A DNA stretch of 64,000 nucleotides from Jackrogersella multiformis (taxonomy: Eukaryota; Ascomycota; Sordariomycetes; Xylariales; Hypoxylaceae): contig CADCXD010000001.1 of the NCBI GenBank assembly GCA_902806575.1, positions 1,984,001 through 2,048,000 on the forward strand, in the 5' to 3' direction. Under the pieces are notes generated by a model that worked only from the letters and a program-made list of their open reading frames with translations, ran no database searches and was not told the DNA's origin. Positions 11,268 through 23,552 of this stretch are shown one piece after another (the stretch's first letter is position 1; each line of letters opens with the position of its first letter). The position numbers were made by a program, and so were the translations under genes.

Positions 11268-12074
11268 ATGCCGCGCCTGCCCGCGCTCTTCCGTCTGCCC
11301 ACGAAGCTACGGCGGCGGGCCCGGCGCCGGAGGATGACCACCCTCCTCTTCCTGATCCTCATCATCTTCCTCCTCCTCGTGCCCTTCTACGTCGTCTACA
11401 AGCCGCCGCGATCCCTCATCGGCTACTTCGCGCGGCGGTGGCCCGACGTGCTGTGGGAGGTGCAGACCGACAAGAAGATCGTGGCCCTGACCATCGACGA
11501 CGCGCCCTCGGAGCACACCCAGGAGATCCTGGCCGTGCTCAACGGCCACGAGGCCACCGCCACCTTCTTCGTCATCGGCGGCCAGGTCCCCGGCCGCGAG
11601 GAGACCCTGGCCGACATCGTGCGCAGCGGCAGCGAGCTGGGCAACCACGCCATGCACGACGAGCCGTCGCGCGCGCTGCCCGACGAGGAGCTCGCCTCGC
11701 AGATCGAGATGGTGCGCGAGCGCATCCGCCAGGCCTACGCCACCGCCAACCTCGATCCCAACCCCCGCATGCCGCCGCAGTACTTCCGCCCCGGGTCCGG
11801 CTTCTTCAGCGACCGCATGCGCGCCCTGGTCGACCGCCTCGGCTACCGCCTGGTCCTCGGCAGCGTGTACCCGCACGACCCGCAGATCAGCTGGCCCTGG
11901 CTCAACGCCCGCCACGTCCTCAGCATGGTGCGCCCCGGCGCCGTCATCATATGCCACGACCGCAGGGGCTGGACCGCTCCCATGCTGAGGACCGTGCTGA
12001 AGAGGCTGGCCGCCGACGGGTACCGCGTCGTCAGCCTGACGGAGATGCTCGAGGAGACGGCGCCGCGGCGATGA
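11268..12074 (+). CDS. Membrane-anchored polysaccharide (chitin-type) deacetylase, NodB family CE4
   Basis: A single exon of 268 residues from ATG 11268. It opens with a basic stretch (KLRRRARRRR), then a strongly hydrophobic helix (LLFLILIIFLLLVPFYVV, about residues 25-42), giving a type II membrane anchor with the enzyme domain outside the cytosol. NodB motifs are present in order: TIDDAPS (motif 1, metal-binding Asp pair), GNHAMHDEP (motif 2 HxxxH), YFRPGSGFF (motif 3), and GAVIICHD near the C-terminus (motif 5 His). Such enzymes remove N-acetyl groups from chitin-like polymers; the exact substrate cannot be read here. Motif 1 has Ala where classic TFDDGP has Gly. The gene is markedly GC-rich compared with its flanks. 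An upstream in-frame ATG at 10995 would put a non-conserved low-complexity segment before the anchor and is disfavoured. Confidence 0.88.
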   Translation: MPRLPALFRLPTKLRRRARRRRMTTLLFLILIIFLLLVPFYVVYKPPRSLIGYFARRWPDVLWEVQTDKKIVALTIDDAPSEHTQEILAVLNGHEATATFFVIGGQVPGREETLADIVRSGSELGNHAMHDEPSRALPDEELASQIEMVRERIRQAYATANLDPNPRMPPQYFRPGSGFFSDRMRALVDRLGYRLVLGSVYPHDPQISWPWLNARHVLSMVRPGAVIICHDRRGWTAPMLRTVLKRLAADGYRVVSLTEMLEETAPRR

Positions 12075-13143
12075 GCGTCGTCCCGGGGGGGCAGCAAGCG
12101 AGCAAGCATATACTTCTTTATAGACGGGTGAGGCATGGGCAGGGACGAGTCTACTTTAGCGGTCGTCTCGTAGATATATTGCCTATACCGTAAGGGTAAT
12201 CGATGGGACTGGGCATTCTCCACGCTCGGAGAACGACGTTACTACTCGGCATCTCATATTAACAAGGAATGGGGTTATGGTAGGGCACCGAACCGTTTTT
12301 CACGCATTCGAAAGGTATTAATCAGGGCAGGCATTTGACGGCGGCGTAATAGGGGAATTTGTATGTCACTGGCGTAGCATTGGAAGCCTGCTTGTCACCC
12401 TAGGTATACGTGGCACGGCGCTGTATATAAATATTTAATTACAAATGATTGACAAATGATGGAACGAAGCAAAATAGATAGGCCATTCCTTCTCAATTTG
12501 GGTGTGCCGGTTGGGTAGGGGCATGAACGGCTTTAAGGGATATTGGATGGTAGTATGAGAGATATAGGGTTAGAACAGTACATACTCCGGTAAATAGGTC
12601 ACGAATATAGCATAACTTAACCTATTATTATGAATACTTACTAAGTGTCTCTGGGCGCGCTTGCTATTCTATCAGTGTATCTATGCCTTATATACTGACA
12701 TCTCATCAAATATAATTCTGAAAGGTGTCGAACAATCGCGATACTATGGCTTATAAGGCTATAATAAGTACTCTCCAAGTTTCTTAATATCAACATCAAC
12801 CCCTATCTTGGTCCGCCCACGGAACTAGATGAATATTAGTACCTAGGTAGGTATATAAGAACACTTATCTATTGCTCTCGCTAATCTTCTAAGCATTCTA
12901 AATTCTAGCCGAAGACCTATCCCAACATGACTCTAAGGTACTTAGGTATCTAGTTGACTGATACATACCTACCTCCACCCCCATGCATTTATACCCCTAT
13001 ACATACCTAGGTACGCACGCACGTCCACCTTAACCTTGACAATTACCACTCCCCTTCCCAATACTTCTCCCATCCTAACACTCCCATCATATATCCATCA
13101 TACCCCGCCCAGTCCATCCGCTCTTCTCTTCCCTTCCCCCTTC
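12075..13143. other. Intergenic region between convergent genes, no gene seen
   Basis: 3' flanks of the deacetylase (plus) and the PLP enzyme (minus). AT-rich, with palindromic ACCTAGGTAGGTA near 12841-12853 and TACCTAGGTA near 13004-13015. No coding frame with support. Confidence 0.5.
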
Positions 13144-14605
13144 CTACTCCTCCGCAGCAGCGGCAGCCCCCCTCCCGGCCCTCTCCCTCCGCAGCGCCTC
13201 GAACCCCCTCGCCAGATCGTCCCTCAGGTCCTCGAAGCCCTCGAGCCCGATGCTGAACCTCAGCAGCCGCGTGTCGACGGTCGCGTCGGTCATGGCGCGC
13301 CACTCGACGAGGCTCTCCACGCCCCCGAGGCTGGTCGCGTGCTGGAACAGCTCCAGCTTGCTCGGCAGCCGCTTCGCGTCGTCCGCCTCGCGCATGTACA
13401 CCGCGAACACCGGCCCGAACCCGTTCGGCATCTGCCTCCTCAGCCAGCCGCCCTCCTCCAGGTCCGCCGCCTGCAGGCTAGCGTGCCGGACCTCGGCGAC
13501 CAGGTCCGCGGCCGCGGCCGCGCCCCCGCCCCCCGCCAGCCACGCGACGAGGGCCTCGGCGTCGGCGCTCTGGCGGCGCACGCGCAGCTCGAGGGTACGC
13601 AGGCTGCGGACGCCGAGCCAGCCCTCGAAGCTGCCCATGACGGAGCCGAGGACGAGGCGCTCGGCGCGCAGGCCGGGGATCCACTCGGCGGCGCGCGACG
13701 GGTTGACGGCCAGCACGCCGCACAGCATGTCGCTGTGGCCGCCGAAGTACTTGGTGCCGCTGTGCATGACGGCGTCGGCGCCCCACGCGAACGGGTCCAG
13801 CAGCGGCGGCGGCGCGAATGTCGCGTCCACCGTCAGGTAGCAGCCGCAGGCGCGGGCGCGGGCGGCGAGCGCCTCGAGGTCGCGGGCCTCGCCCGTGGGG
13901 TTCAGCGGCGTCTCCACGTGCACGACGTCGCCGGGCTGGAGGGCCGCCTCGAAGTCCGCGTCGAGGGGCACCGTGGTCACGCCCGTCAGCTTGGACAGCA
14001 GCTTGATGACCCCGTGGCAGCCGTGGTACCCGCCGCCGATGGCCACGCGCTTGGGGTTGAGGAACACGAGCAGCGCGTGGAAGGCCGACAGCCCCGAGCT
14101 GTAGCTCAGCGAGGGCCCGCGCAGGATCGAGGTCAGCACGGCTTCGAGCCGCGTCGTGTTGGGTGCCGTGTCCCGCGAGTACACGTGCGAGTCGTACGGG
14201 TTGTTGGGCTGTCTGCTTGTTAGTTACTCGTCATCATTATCTACACCCTTTTCCCCTGTGTTCCTCTTCCGTTTTTAGGTAATATCAATGTTCATCTGAC
14301 AAAACTTTTGGACTTACGTTGATATTAACCCACCGTTGGAGCTTGTCCGGATCCTTGTTATACCGGAACGTGGTCGAGACGTGCATGGGCGGGGCGATAG
14401 ACTGGTGGGAGTTGAGGAAGTCGTCGGCGTGGATGGTCTGCGCCGACAGCGAGAGATGCTGGAGCTTGGACGCCATCGTTGCGGCTGTAGCTGGCTCCTG
14501 GCTGGTCGCCGTGTTGTCGCTGCTGACGATGGGGTTCTCGTGTGCCATACCTTCAACGAGTTCCGGCTTAGCGGACTCTTGAACGGATATCTCTCCTTCC
14601 GCCAT
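13144..14605 (-). CDS. PLP-dependent trans-sulfuration-type enzyme (Cys/Met metabolism family)
   Basis: Two exons, 14605-14318 and 14208-13144, encode 450 residues. The 109 bp intron has GTAAGT, an ACTAAC branch site and ACAG; phase 0 is kept. The family (cystathionine gamma-synthase/lyase-like) uses pyridoxal phosphate on sulfur amino acids. Seen motifs: HVSTTFRY in exon 1; then NNPYDSHVYSRD and APNTTRLEAVL across the splice; SYSSGLSAFHALL; GGGYHGCHG; ETPLNPTGEA; TVDATFAPPPLLDPFAWGAD; and HSGTKYFGGHSD, whose Lys (about residue 249) should hold PLP. The wording resembles the fungal group of uncharacterised trans-sulfuration enzymes (fission yeast SPAC23A1.14c, yeast YML082W types) more than biosynthetic Met or Cys enzymes, so I do not assign a reaction. 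Exon 2 is very GC-rich, which creates long spurious open frames on the plus strand. Confidence 0.9.
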
Positions 14606-15759
14606 GGTTCCGTGTTCTTCCGATTTCGTGAGTCAAGTATTTCTCTTTCTTTCCTACTACCTTCACGAAGAAGCTTAGGTTGACGGTAGTATGAGTGGAT
14701 AAATCTCCGGCCCGGTCTGTAGATGGCTGATAGATATAGTACAGCTTAGTAGAAATGATAAATATGAGAGAAGCTAGAGAATATAGTGAAGCCGAAGAGA
14801 GATATGATATTCGTTTAGAAGATAGCTAATATCACGATAATTATGAATGTGAATATGACTCAAGGAAGAAGGTCGAAGACACTACATAGGTACCTTAGGT
14901 ACCTCCGTAGATAACTCCCCGGGGCCTGAATAGCTCCTTAGGTAACTATCTACCTACCTAGGCAGGTATAAACCTACATGATTTTCGGCACGGCGGCGGG
15001 GTAAGGTAGTAGCTTCTTGCTACGAAGCCGGCCTATTACTAGCTCCCATACACAAGCTTAGTGGCTTCCATACCTAAATTTCAGACCTTCCATTGGAATT
15101 AACTTTCTCGTATCATGTGATACGTTAAGGTTATGCCATCGCAAGGCGCGGATGAGACCCATCTATGGAGCACAGAAGGACCGGAAGTCGATACCCGCTC
15201 CGTTATCGGGATTCCGTGCCGTTAATAAATTCGGGGATACGGAGTCTCTCAGTCCAGCCACCTAACCTCGGAATTGTTGAATAAGAGTCTAATACTGAAA
15301 GCTACAAACAAAGCTATCGTTTGAATTGTAGGTATTATTAAGTCTTTCATTCTCAGCGAATCCCCCCCCTTTCCCCCGCACACGCATAGATGATGCAATT
15401 ATATGCTACGTACGCCCTTTCTCTGACATGTACCGTATTTTCCCCCTTATTCTGTATCATGCCACTTTTTTTGTACGCCGTCGCTCAACACAAAGTTCGT
15501 TGTACGAGTTATAAACAAGGATTGGGTAAGGATATCGAAACATTTTTTGCCGTTAGATGTGAGTGATCAGTTCCTAAGCGCCTTGCTATTCCCAACCGCA
15601 AAATTTCAAACCGCCTCGCTTTGTGTTCCCAATTATAGTCCTTGTCCAAAAAAGGGAGTCCGACTCTTCGACTCTTTAAAAATCAAGTCCTATACATCGA
15701 TTCAAAAAAAATTCGTTACACGTAAATATGTAATGTTCAGAAGCAATAATACTCGGCAA
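14606..15759. other. Intergenic region, promoter of the PLP enzyme gene and 3' flank of the channel gene
   Basis: No gene with support. Palindromic repeats at 14886-14903 and 14952-14967. AT-rich with several homopolymer runs. Confidence 0.5.
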
Positions 15760-18700
15760 TCAAGACCTCCTAGATACCGACGAGCCAGGACTTGGCTTTC
15801 TCGAGCCGTCTACTACCTCTGCAGAAACCCCAAGCAGGTCCACATTCTGATCAGGATCGACTCTGCTGATATTGTGATGATGAACATAGCCGTAGTTTGT
15901 GGGTCTATCTTCTGTGCTATCGGTCGAAGGTAACTGATTAGAGTCTTCTGTCCCCGCCACCGAAGATGCCGAAAGGCGCTTCTGTGAATTGCTTCGGTCA
16001 AAAGGTAATCTAGCTGAAGTTGCTCTGAGACTCTGTGAATTGTCGGGTTGCATCTGCGGCGTTAGAGCCTCTGTAGACGGCACGGATTCAAGTCGTGTAC
16101 CTCCTAATGGATCCACGCCAGAATTTCGTTTGGAGCTCTTCCTGGGGACCTCCGGCACTTGTGGCACACCTTCGGCGTCTGCCGGTGCTCTTACCGTCCT
16201 CTGCGATGCACGCCTGCTCGCTTTGGAGTGTATCCTACTAGGAATCCTGAAGCTCTCGCCAGCATCGAGATCAGGTAGGAGTGGTGGGTCTTTAGAGACT
16301 TTCGTAATCTCTAAGCTCGTCTCGTCATCCGATGAAGGCTCGCTATCCCCATCCACTAACTCGCCGTCTTCGACGACCTGCTTGCTCCTCTTCGACTTTG
16401 GGGTATTATCCTCGTCGTCGCTTTCTATGGGGCCATTGCGTATTACGCCCATTGCTACGGGGATGCCTTCCGGTGGTTCATCGCTAAACTCGCCACCTCT
16501 TGCCTTCATGGCGGGTGGCATTCTAGCACTCCGGACTACCTCGAACCCTTTACCCTTCTCTTTAGTCTTTCCACCAAAGAGGCGCTTAAGCCACCCCGTA
16601 GCATTCGCTACTGGACTCGTAGGATCTGCTGGTCCTGTGCCTAACCTGCGACCTAGACCTTCGGAGTTTAATGCCGGACCACGCACTCCGTAGTAGAAAT
16701 CGACCTCGCGGGTCGAGTAATCCGTTCTGGGGGCGAATACTGGTATGTACGGCGCAGGTGCTGGCACAGGATTCATTCTCCCTGGAGCAGGGGTATTGTC
16801 GTCTCCATCGGCAAGCGGCCGCTCTGGTTGACTTAGCCGATGGGTTGATAAGTCGACACTGCCCAAGGAACCACGGGTCTTATGCAGCGACGACGAGCTC
16901 GCCTCGTCAATGGTTGCTCGGCGGGCACGTGGCGGCCGGTAGTAGGGATCGGCCGTAGGTTGAGGACGGGTAGCTTGCCCCGGGGATGGCAGGAAGGAGA
17001 AGGTACTAGCATCTCCAGGGGTTGTCGTCGTCGGGGTGAAAGCACCACCACTACCCAGCGGGATCGAGTATGCATCTATACTCCGGGCATCTAGAGCGCT
17101 AGAGCTTCTTTGGTTTGGACTGATGATTATTCCCATGCTGCCGGCAGACTCGCTTCTTACGCGTCCATACCCCCTCTTGGTTGCAGTCTCGGAGCCTAGC
17201 ATAGCAGTGCTGCTGAGTTGGCTTTGCCGAGATGGACCGCCACGTCTGTCTACACGTCTCGAAAGTTGGCGAGCGCCAAAGATCTTGGATAGCCCACCTC
17301 TAGTTTGGCCGTCAATGTCGTCGCCCCCAGCACCTAATAGACGCGCGATGATCTCAATGATAGTCTGTAGTGCGTTCAAAAAGAAGCCGAAAACGAGGAC
17401 ACAAGCGTGTATCAGCAAGATTGCGTAACCAATCCAGCCCTTCTGACCTTCCGATATCCCCAAACTTGGCGTGAATGATACCATAAGTATAACGGACACG
17501 AAGCGGACTATCGAAAACCCTGTGTGGTAAGCGTTCATCGAGGTGGGTGAATGAAAAGGCCGGAACGCATGTATTGTTAGAATTTGGATTACCTCACACA
17601 CAGCCAATATCACTATTTGTGCGGTGCCGGACGGTTGAACGGCACCAATAGCAATGCCTCGCATGATTGTTAGAATGATCGGAATTGGAGCAAAGGCAGC
17701 GGCCTCGTCGGAATATGTATTGTAAAGAGGCCCATAAAGAAGCACGGTCGACAAGTCATCAAATAAGTGCGACCTCGGCTTGGTAGATGCTATGAGGTAC
17801 AGAAGCCATATCGCAAATCCAATGATGACGACCAGAGTGATGGAAGCCAGCGCTACAAGGTAACCCGCAGATTGCGCAGAGACAACTAGCTGGAAGGCTG
17901 AAAGCGCAACGATAGGAAGTAGGAAATAGTTGAAGACTAGACGAATGACATTCCCAACCGAGAAAGGCATGTTCTTAGCTCGAAGATCTTCCTCGGGAAC
18001 ACGGTTAATATACCGTAGAAGCCATCGAAAAAAGAAGCCGACCTGTATTATGAGAAGCACGCAAGCGATGATGGCAAGCAGCCATGCCATCATCCCAGCC
18101 CATATATCTTGGACCTGACTCATGCCATCTAGCTGCGCGATATTTTGGAGGCCGTAGGTACCATTTGTATAATAGATACCATCGACTAGATTCTGCCACG
18201 GCTGTGCTTTGCTGACAAAGCTCTGGTTGAACATCAATGATGACCACGAGACTTGGCTCGTAACCGGCTGATAGAATCCGGGGTATTGCAAGGTCAGACT
18301 CCCAGTCAAAACAATAAACTGAATATACTGGAGACAGTCACCGAATCCTGGAGTGACTAGACGTAGAAGGTCAGGATCTCTTCCGTAGTTGGACGTCCAA
18401 TGGAAGACGTCGCTAGTGCCCCACGGGCTGAATATTCCAGCGAAAACTGTCGCAAATCCCACCAAGATCAGAACAAATAACGGAGCAAATGTGAGGGACC
18501 ATGCGATCCCGCCGAGATCTGGCGTGACGATTGTCGATACACACCCAATCGAAGTCTTTCGAGCATCGCCGTACCAGATAATGAATGTGGGGGCGAACGA
18601 CGTGAAGGAGTACGTTGAAGCAAAGTCATTCGAAATATTGAACGAGGGAAGGCCATCGGTCGAGTCCCTGTACAAATTTGATGTTAGTATCATATATCGA

Positions 18701-19439
18701 GTAATTGGCAAATCCTGCTTCTGACCTCTCCTTTTTGTTTCTATTTTCAAAGAGCAACGTACTTGGAGATATTACTGAACACAGGTTTGAGTGGACATGT
18801 TCCATTTATAATATTATCGCAGAGTCTCGAATACAATTGGTATGGCTCGTATGTTAGGACATCGACTTTGGTAAATAAGGTGGTCACTTTGCGCTGACCG
18901 ATCGGCGTATTCGGGTCAGGCACGGCTTGTATCTTCCCATTGAGAGCTTTAGTAGGATCATCCCAATCCGGAGAGTCCCATGCTGGCAGTGGATCGCTGC
19001 CGGCGCGCCCCGTCACATTCCCCCAAACCGTGACCATCAAGTTGTGGGTTGGGTTCACGGTGTCGAACACGGCATCGACATGCAAGGGAACCCATTGGAG
19101 CTGGGCTTGTCCCTCCGGCTGGTTACTATAGATGTAATTATCCTGTAGGCAGTTATCGAACTTCACCATCACCGCCGAAGCAGTACCGATCCAAGCAGAT
19201 GCTACCAGTGAGCCCAGTATGATAGCAGCAGGAGACGAGTAGTTGAGGTGCCGTATGCCTGGGACGAAGGCAGAGGACAAGGGCCAATATCTCTCCCGCT
19301 TGGATCCATAAGCGCGCGTCATATTGTCGAGCGAAGCACGGTCTGTCGTATACGCATCTTGAGTGTCGTCAGGCTCGACGTCGGCGCAGCTCGAGTAAGG
19401 CGTAGGAGTGATAGAAACCCTCGGAGTATAACTTCGCAT
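15760..19439 (-). CDS. TRP-like channel / flavin-carrier (FLC, Pkd2, Spray) family membrane protein
   Basis: Exons 19439-18763 and 18667-15760 encode 1194 residues. The 95 bp intron starts GTACGT, ends TACAG and splits AA|G in phase. After about 70 cytosolic-looking residues comes a hydrophobic signal/anchor (AAIILGSLVASAWIGTASA). A luminal ML-like domain with Cys follows (VMVKFDNCLQDNYIY; YSRLCDNIINGTCPLKPVF). Then comes a block of about nine membrane helices (for example TFAPLFVLILVGFATVFAGI, MAWLLAIIACVLLIIQVGFF, YAILLIHACVLVFGFFLNAL), and finally a Ser/Pro-rich cytosolic tail of roughly 500 residues. This order is that of the fungal FLC/Pkd2/Spray family, implicated in calcium homeostasis and FAD transport at ER and plasma membrane. 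Transport of a given solute cannot be read from sequence. The long tail is probably regulatory. Confidence 0.9.
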
Positions 19440-19815
19440 CGTTCGTTATCAGTGAATATTACCAAGACAGATTCGTCCAGGGCTTAATGCGGAAGGATCT
19501 CCGGGACCACTAGGGCCGCATTATGCTGGGACGAAGAGCAGTCTCGTCAGGCTAATCGACTGACTGACTTGTTCTGCAATTGAATGCGGCGCGCACGACG
19601 GAAGACGTGCTAGAAATGGTCGGGAGGGTATTTTCCTATGAACCGGAAGATTGATATTAGGTAGAAGATAGATACGAGTAGAAAGTTATTAAGATGATGA
19701 GGAAGGATTTAGATTTGGATTTAGATTTGGGAAAGGAGATCGGATATCAGGCACCTTGGGGCGTTATTGTGGCAGTGCGTCGTTCGTTCGCACCTGGGCA
19801 ATGATTAAGATAGTG

Positions 19816-19903
19816 TAGGTACCTAGGTACCTAACCTAGGCAGGTACTTCGAACCAAATCTAGTCCCAAATCTAGCGTACGAACTGAGGTAGGTACCTAG
19901 GTC
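19816..19903. repeat. Cluster of TACCTAGGTA palindromic repeats
   Basis: Contains GGTACCTAGGTACCTAACC and GAGGTAGGTACCTAGGTCC separated by about 40 bp. Each unit is an inverted pair of TAGG and CCTA tetranucleotides centred on CCTAGG or GGTACC, so either strand reads almost the same. Confidence 0.8.
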
Positions 19904-20076
19904 CTACACACCTAAGCAGCTAAGGACCCGAGATGTACCTAATCGTCCGTCTAACAACCAAATGGAAGGATCCCTGATTCCAAGGTTGCTGGCTCGTTGG
20001 ATTGCTTACTGCTCGAGGCTTGTGATTTGATACTTTTGCGAGCTAATGTTCATCAACAGAAACACCAAATGGAAAG

Positions 20077-20135
20077 TGAGCAACAGTGACAGTGATAGTG
20101 ACAGCGACGGTGACTGTGATCTGTGATCTGTGATA
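20077..20135. repeat. Short GTGACA-type minisatellite
   Basis: About nine degenerate 6-7 base units of the type GTGACA/GTGATA/GCGACG, ending in three copies of CTGTGAT. It lies in gene-empty DNA. Confidence 0.7.
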
Positions 20136-21260
20136 GAGCTGTTGTAGGTATCAAGAAATTTATTAGGTATTATGAACTTTATTAATAAGTCGTAGATTAG
20201 GACGGAAAAAATTGAAACAAAGAAAAAATCGTTAAGAGCGGAGAGAAACTCCAGGGGGATCCTTGAAGCCGTCTTAAACGCCAACGCATCTTGCTACATT
20301 AGCGCCTAAGACTTACGGTAGGTACCTAGGTACGTACCTCGTACCCTCGCAAGGGCCCCGGGGATTCTCATCCTATTCCCATCCCATGTACATACCCTAG
20401 GTACCTTAGGTACATACCTGTATATGCTGTAGAAGCTGACGCTCGCCATCCATATCTCACCTCTCAGGCTTCCACAAATCCTAAATTATAGATACAATAG
20501 ATGAAAATACTGCTATAGAAAATGATAGGAGCTACAGTCAATCCATTCGCGATCATTCATAGCCATAATATCGAACGATGGATATCCATGTTATACTTCG
20601 TGATCTTTGAAGCACTCAACCAATCAAAAGCGATGACGATAACGATGAAGTCATGATGGCCCAAGCGCTACTACCTGCTAGAATAAGGCAAGACAAGAGG
20701 CAGGTACAATTGACGATAAAAAATCCCAATAATATAGACAGCCCATTTTCTAGTTCCTTTTTTTTATAGATAATTCTTGAGTCCCCTCCTTTCATCTTTT
20801 CGACCTCACTATTCCTTGAACTCGTTAGCTTAGTGTGTACCTACATTTACTACCTAACCTTAGGTAAGGAGGTATGGATGTAAGGAGCTCCAGCTACCTA
20901 GGTACTTACAGGTATCCCATGCATCATGTGAGAAACTAGTATGCTTAGGTACTTACCCAGGTAGGTATTTATGTACTGTGTAAAACCGTGACACAGATGC
21001 GGAGACTACGCGGTACTTGGTAAGCAGTTCTAACTTTTAACTGGGCAGTTCGTCATACACACCGACGCTTTTCTCTATTAGTCTGTTAGTGTACCTAGGT
21101 ACCTAACCTCATAGACCTGGTGGTGGTTGTCCAACTCGACAGCTCTTCGAATATTCAATACATGCAGTCGGGTACTACGCGACAGCATCAACTGAGGTAA
21201 CCAGCTCTGCCAGATAATAAAATAACTGCGTCACGACGTCTCGAATATATTTCCCGATTC

Positions 21261-21310
21261 TACTACCTAGGGTAATTACCTAGGTAGGTAATTAGGTAGA
21301 TAATTAGGTG
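21261..21310. repeat. TACCTAGG/TAGGTA repeat cluster
   Basis: Contains ACTACCTAGGGTAATTACC followed by TAGGTAGGTAATTAGGTAG; an imperfect inverted arrangement that could form a hairpin. Confidence 0.75.
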
Positions 21311-23552
21311 CTGTATACTCGTCTTACCTTACTTCGGCCAGCTCAATTTTACCTAGGTACCTACTATGTAGCAGCCTAGCAGTATGTTATGTACGATATG
21401 CGACGTACATACGTGACAGAAGTAGCAGTTCTACCCTTCTGTGCATCACCAAAATCCTGCAGAATCCAACCTCTCCCATAACACGAGTTGTCAATCATCT
21501 CCCTTTCATTATTTCCTGAGGGAGATAGTCCTACTTGTATCTATTTTCAGTATCCTCCCTCCCCATAGCGCTGGGTCTAAGAATGCCGGTCTACATTAGA
21601 TGCTACAGATGTTAGAAAATTACCAAGAAAGATTACCGACGAGCGTGCCAATGGCAGCAATGGCTAGGCGGGTGTGGCACCCTCGTGTCAACTGCCTCCG
21701 TCGTCGAGCTAGGAATCTTAGTTCGGACGCCCTGCCATCAGCCGTTGAAGGGAAATGTTCCGAACAGGTGTGGTAGAGCCTCTCGTCCTCGTTGGACCAA
21801 AAGCCAATACGGGTCTGACAGTGGGGGGCCACACTATTAGAGCTTTCACGAGCCAGGAGCTGAGCGGCGCATCCCACTGACAACTACCTAGTCTGTGGCT
21901 GCGTGGTCCATCTAGGTCTTGGCTTTTATGCCAATGGATATGGTAACCATGAATGGTAACCATATTAACCATATGGTAAGATGGATCCAAACGCCAATAT
22001 TCGCATCGCTTCCCTGGCATCGGAATCCTCAAGCGTTCGAAACACAACCGAGATAGTTTCACCCGCTTACCTAACTCATATACACACACACATTCACTCA
22101 CTCATTCCTTCTTCGCACAAACAGCCGCTGCCTCCCCCTTTTTATAGTGCCAGTTTGTTTTAGTCACATCTTGCAACAGCGGAGTCGCCGATCTTAAGTA
22201 CCGCCCGTAGTTCATAATCCGAAACGCGTCATTGTATGTAATTCTTTATGCAAATACGAGCCCGGAAGCTTGCCAGGCTTGCCTAAGGCTTAAGCAAATC
22301 GAGATCAACATCTACGGTCTAGACGTGGCACAGCATTAGCGTCGTCCAGAAAGCAAGTTCTTCTCGTTATATGCCGACTTCAACCTCACAGCTTCATTAA
22401 TAACAGCTAAACTAGTTGGGCTTGTCCGCCACGGTAGGGCCGTCAAAGCACCGCACAGATCGAGGTATATGTACACCATTATCTTCCCATCAGCTAAAGT
22501 CGACTAGTTTGGATGAAAAGATCGTGCTTCTACCATTGTGGAACTGGGTTCTAAAAAAAATTGTTCTTATTCTACGCTTCAGCCCCTTTAAGGTGAGGTT
22601 CGCCTAACTTCTCTCACAAGTTTGGCTTTTGCGCCATAGCCACACGTACTTACGTAGGCGTGCTAATAAGGATCAGGCTGGCGCTATAAGTTCATTGGCA
22701 TACCACGTGGCAAGAAGGTTAGGGCGACTTGTCGCGACTTGCTTTTTATCCCGTTCCCCTTAGCTCATGCCCTCGCTTGTCCAGTTAAATTCTCAACGGC
22801 CGGGCTTGGAGTTTACGTTATTTTTAGCTTTACGAAAAGGCTTTGAGAGAACGACATCTCGCTTTCTCTCCTGATGAGTAAGTTAGGTTTCGCGAGTTGG
22901 TGCTGATGGCCAGGTTGAACTTGATTAGACTTGGGTCAAAGGAGCGTTAGACGTACCAAATCGAAATGGAGTTTCGTTTTTATTAGATCTGGGGAATCTC
23001 ATTACCGAGATGAAAAGTCCCATTGTTCATCAACGACATTAGACTGGTTGCGAGACTCAACATTATGCCGGAGGTGCTATCCACCCTAATAGCCTACTAC
23101 GTTCCAGGTCTGGGTCTGGCTCAGGTTGGGAGATTTTCAATATTGTATTGACTTCGAACAAGGTGCTCCCCCATACACCAGATTATGAAAATAATATTGT
23201 GACCTCTAGCTTAGCCCTCCTTTAAATGTAAATCGTAAACCTCGCTGGCGCCTCTTTAAGAACCATTTGAAGCGCCACCACGTAAAACTTGGTCCAAACT
23301 CAGATACAATGCCATCATATAGAGACGTATATCGAGCCATTATCCCATATGTTTATACATATGTAGTTCTCGTCCGATTTAAACCTCATCCCATCCCATC
23401 CTCTTCCGTCCTCTTGGACAATTAACAAACTGCCGCCAAGCAACAGCACTCAGATACGACAACTTACGAGTTTCACTACCTAGGTACCTACTTCTATTTT
23501 TTCAACGACACGTAAACCAACTCAAATCCCACCCGCGCACCCCCAAATGTGA

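Larger units (their letters stand above)
19440..23552. other. Four-kilobase gene-empty, repeat-rich interval
   Basis: No frame has convincing coding character. Palindromic TACCTAGGTA-type repeats are frequent (19816-19845, 19888-19903, 20317-20340, 20395-20417, 21261-21310, 21349-21363, 23476-23492). A hexamer-like minisatellite (GTGACA variants) lies at about 20077-20135, and interleaved GGTAACC palindromes lie at 21934-21980. The part from 22160 to 23400 shows no repeats of this class and may be an old, decayed insertion, which is speculation. Confidence 0.45.

Noticed and set aside
11307..11957. A 216-codon minus-strand open frame, plus a 251-codon frame on the plus strand (11438-12193)
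   Set aside because: Both are shadows of the GC-rich deacetylase gene.
13036..14223. A 395-codon plus-strand open frame
   Set aside because: It is antisense to the PLP enzyme, has Arg/Ala/Gly-rich GC artefact composition and no family motif.
21718..22101. A 127-codon minus-strand frame
   Set aside because: Composition looks random, no motif, no splice structure, and it crosses the palindromic GGTAACC segment.
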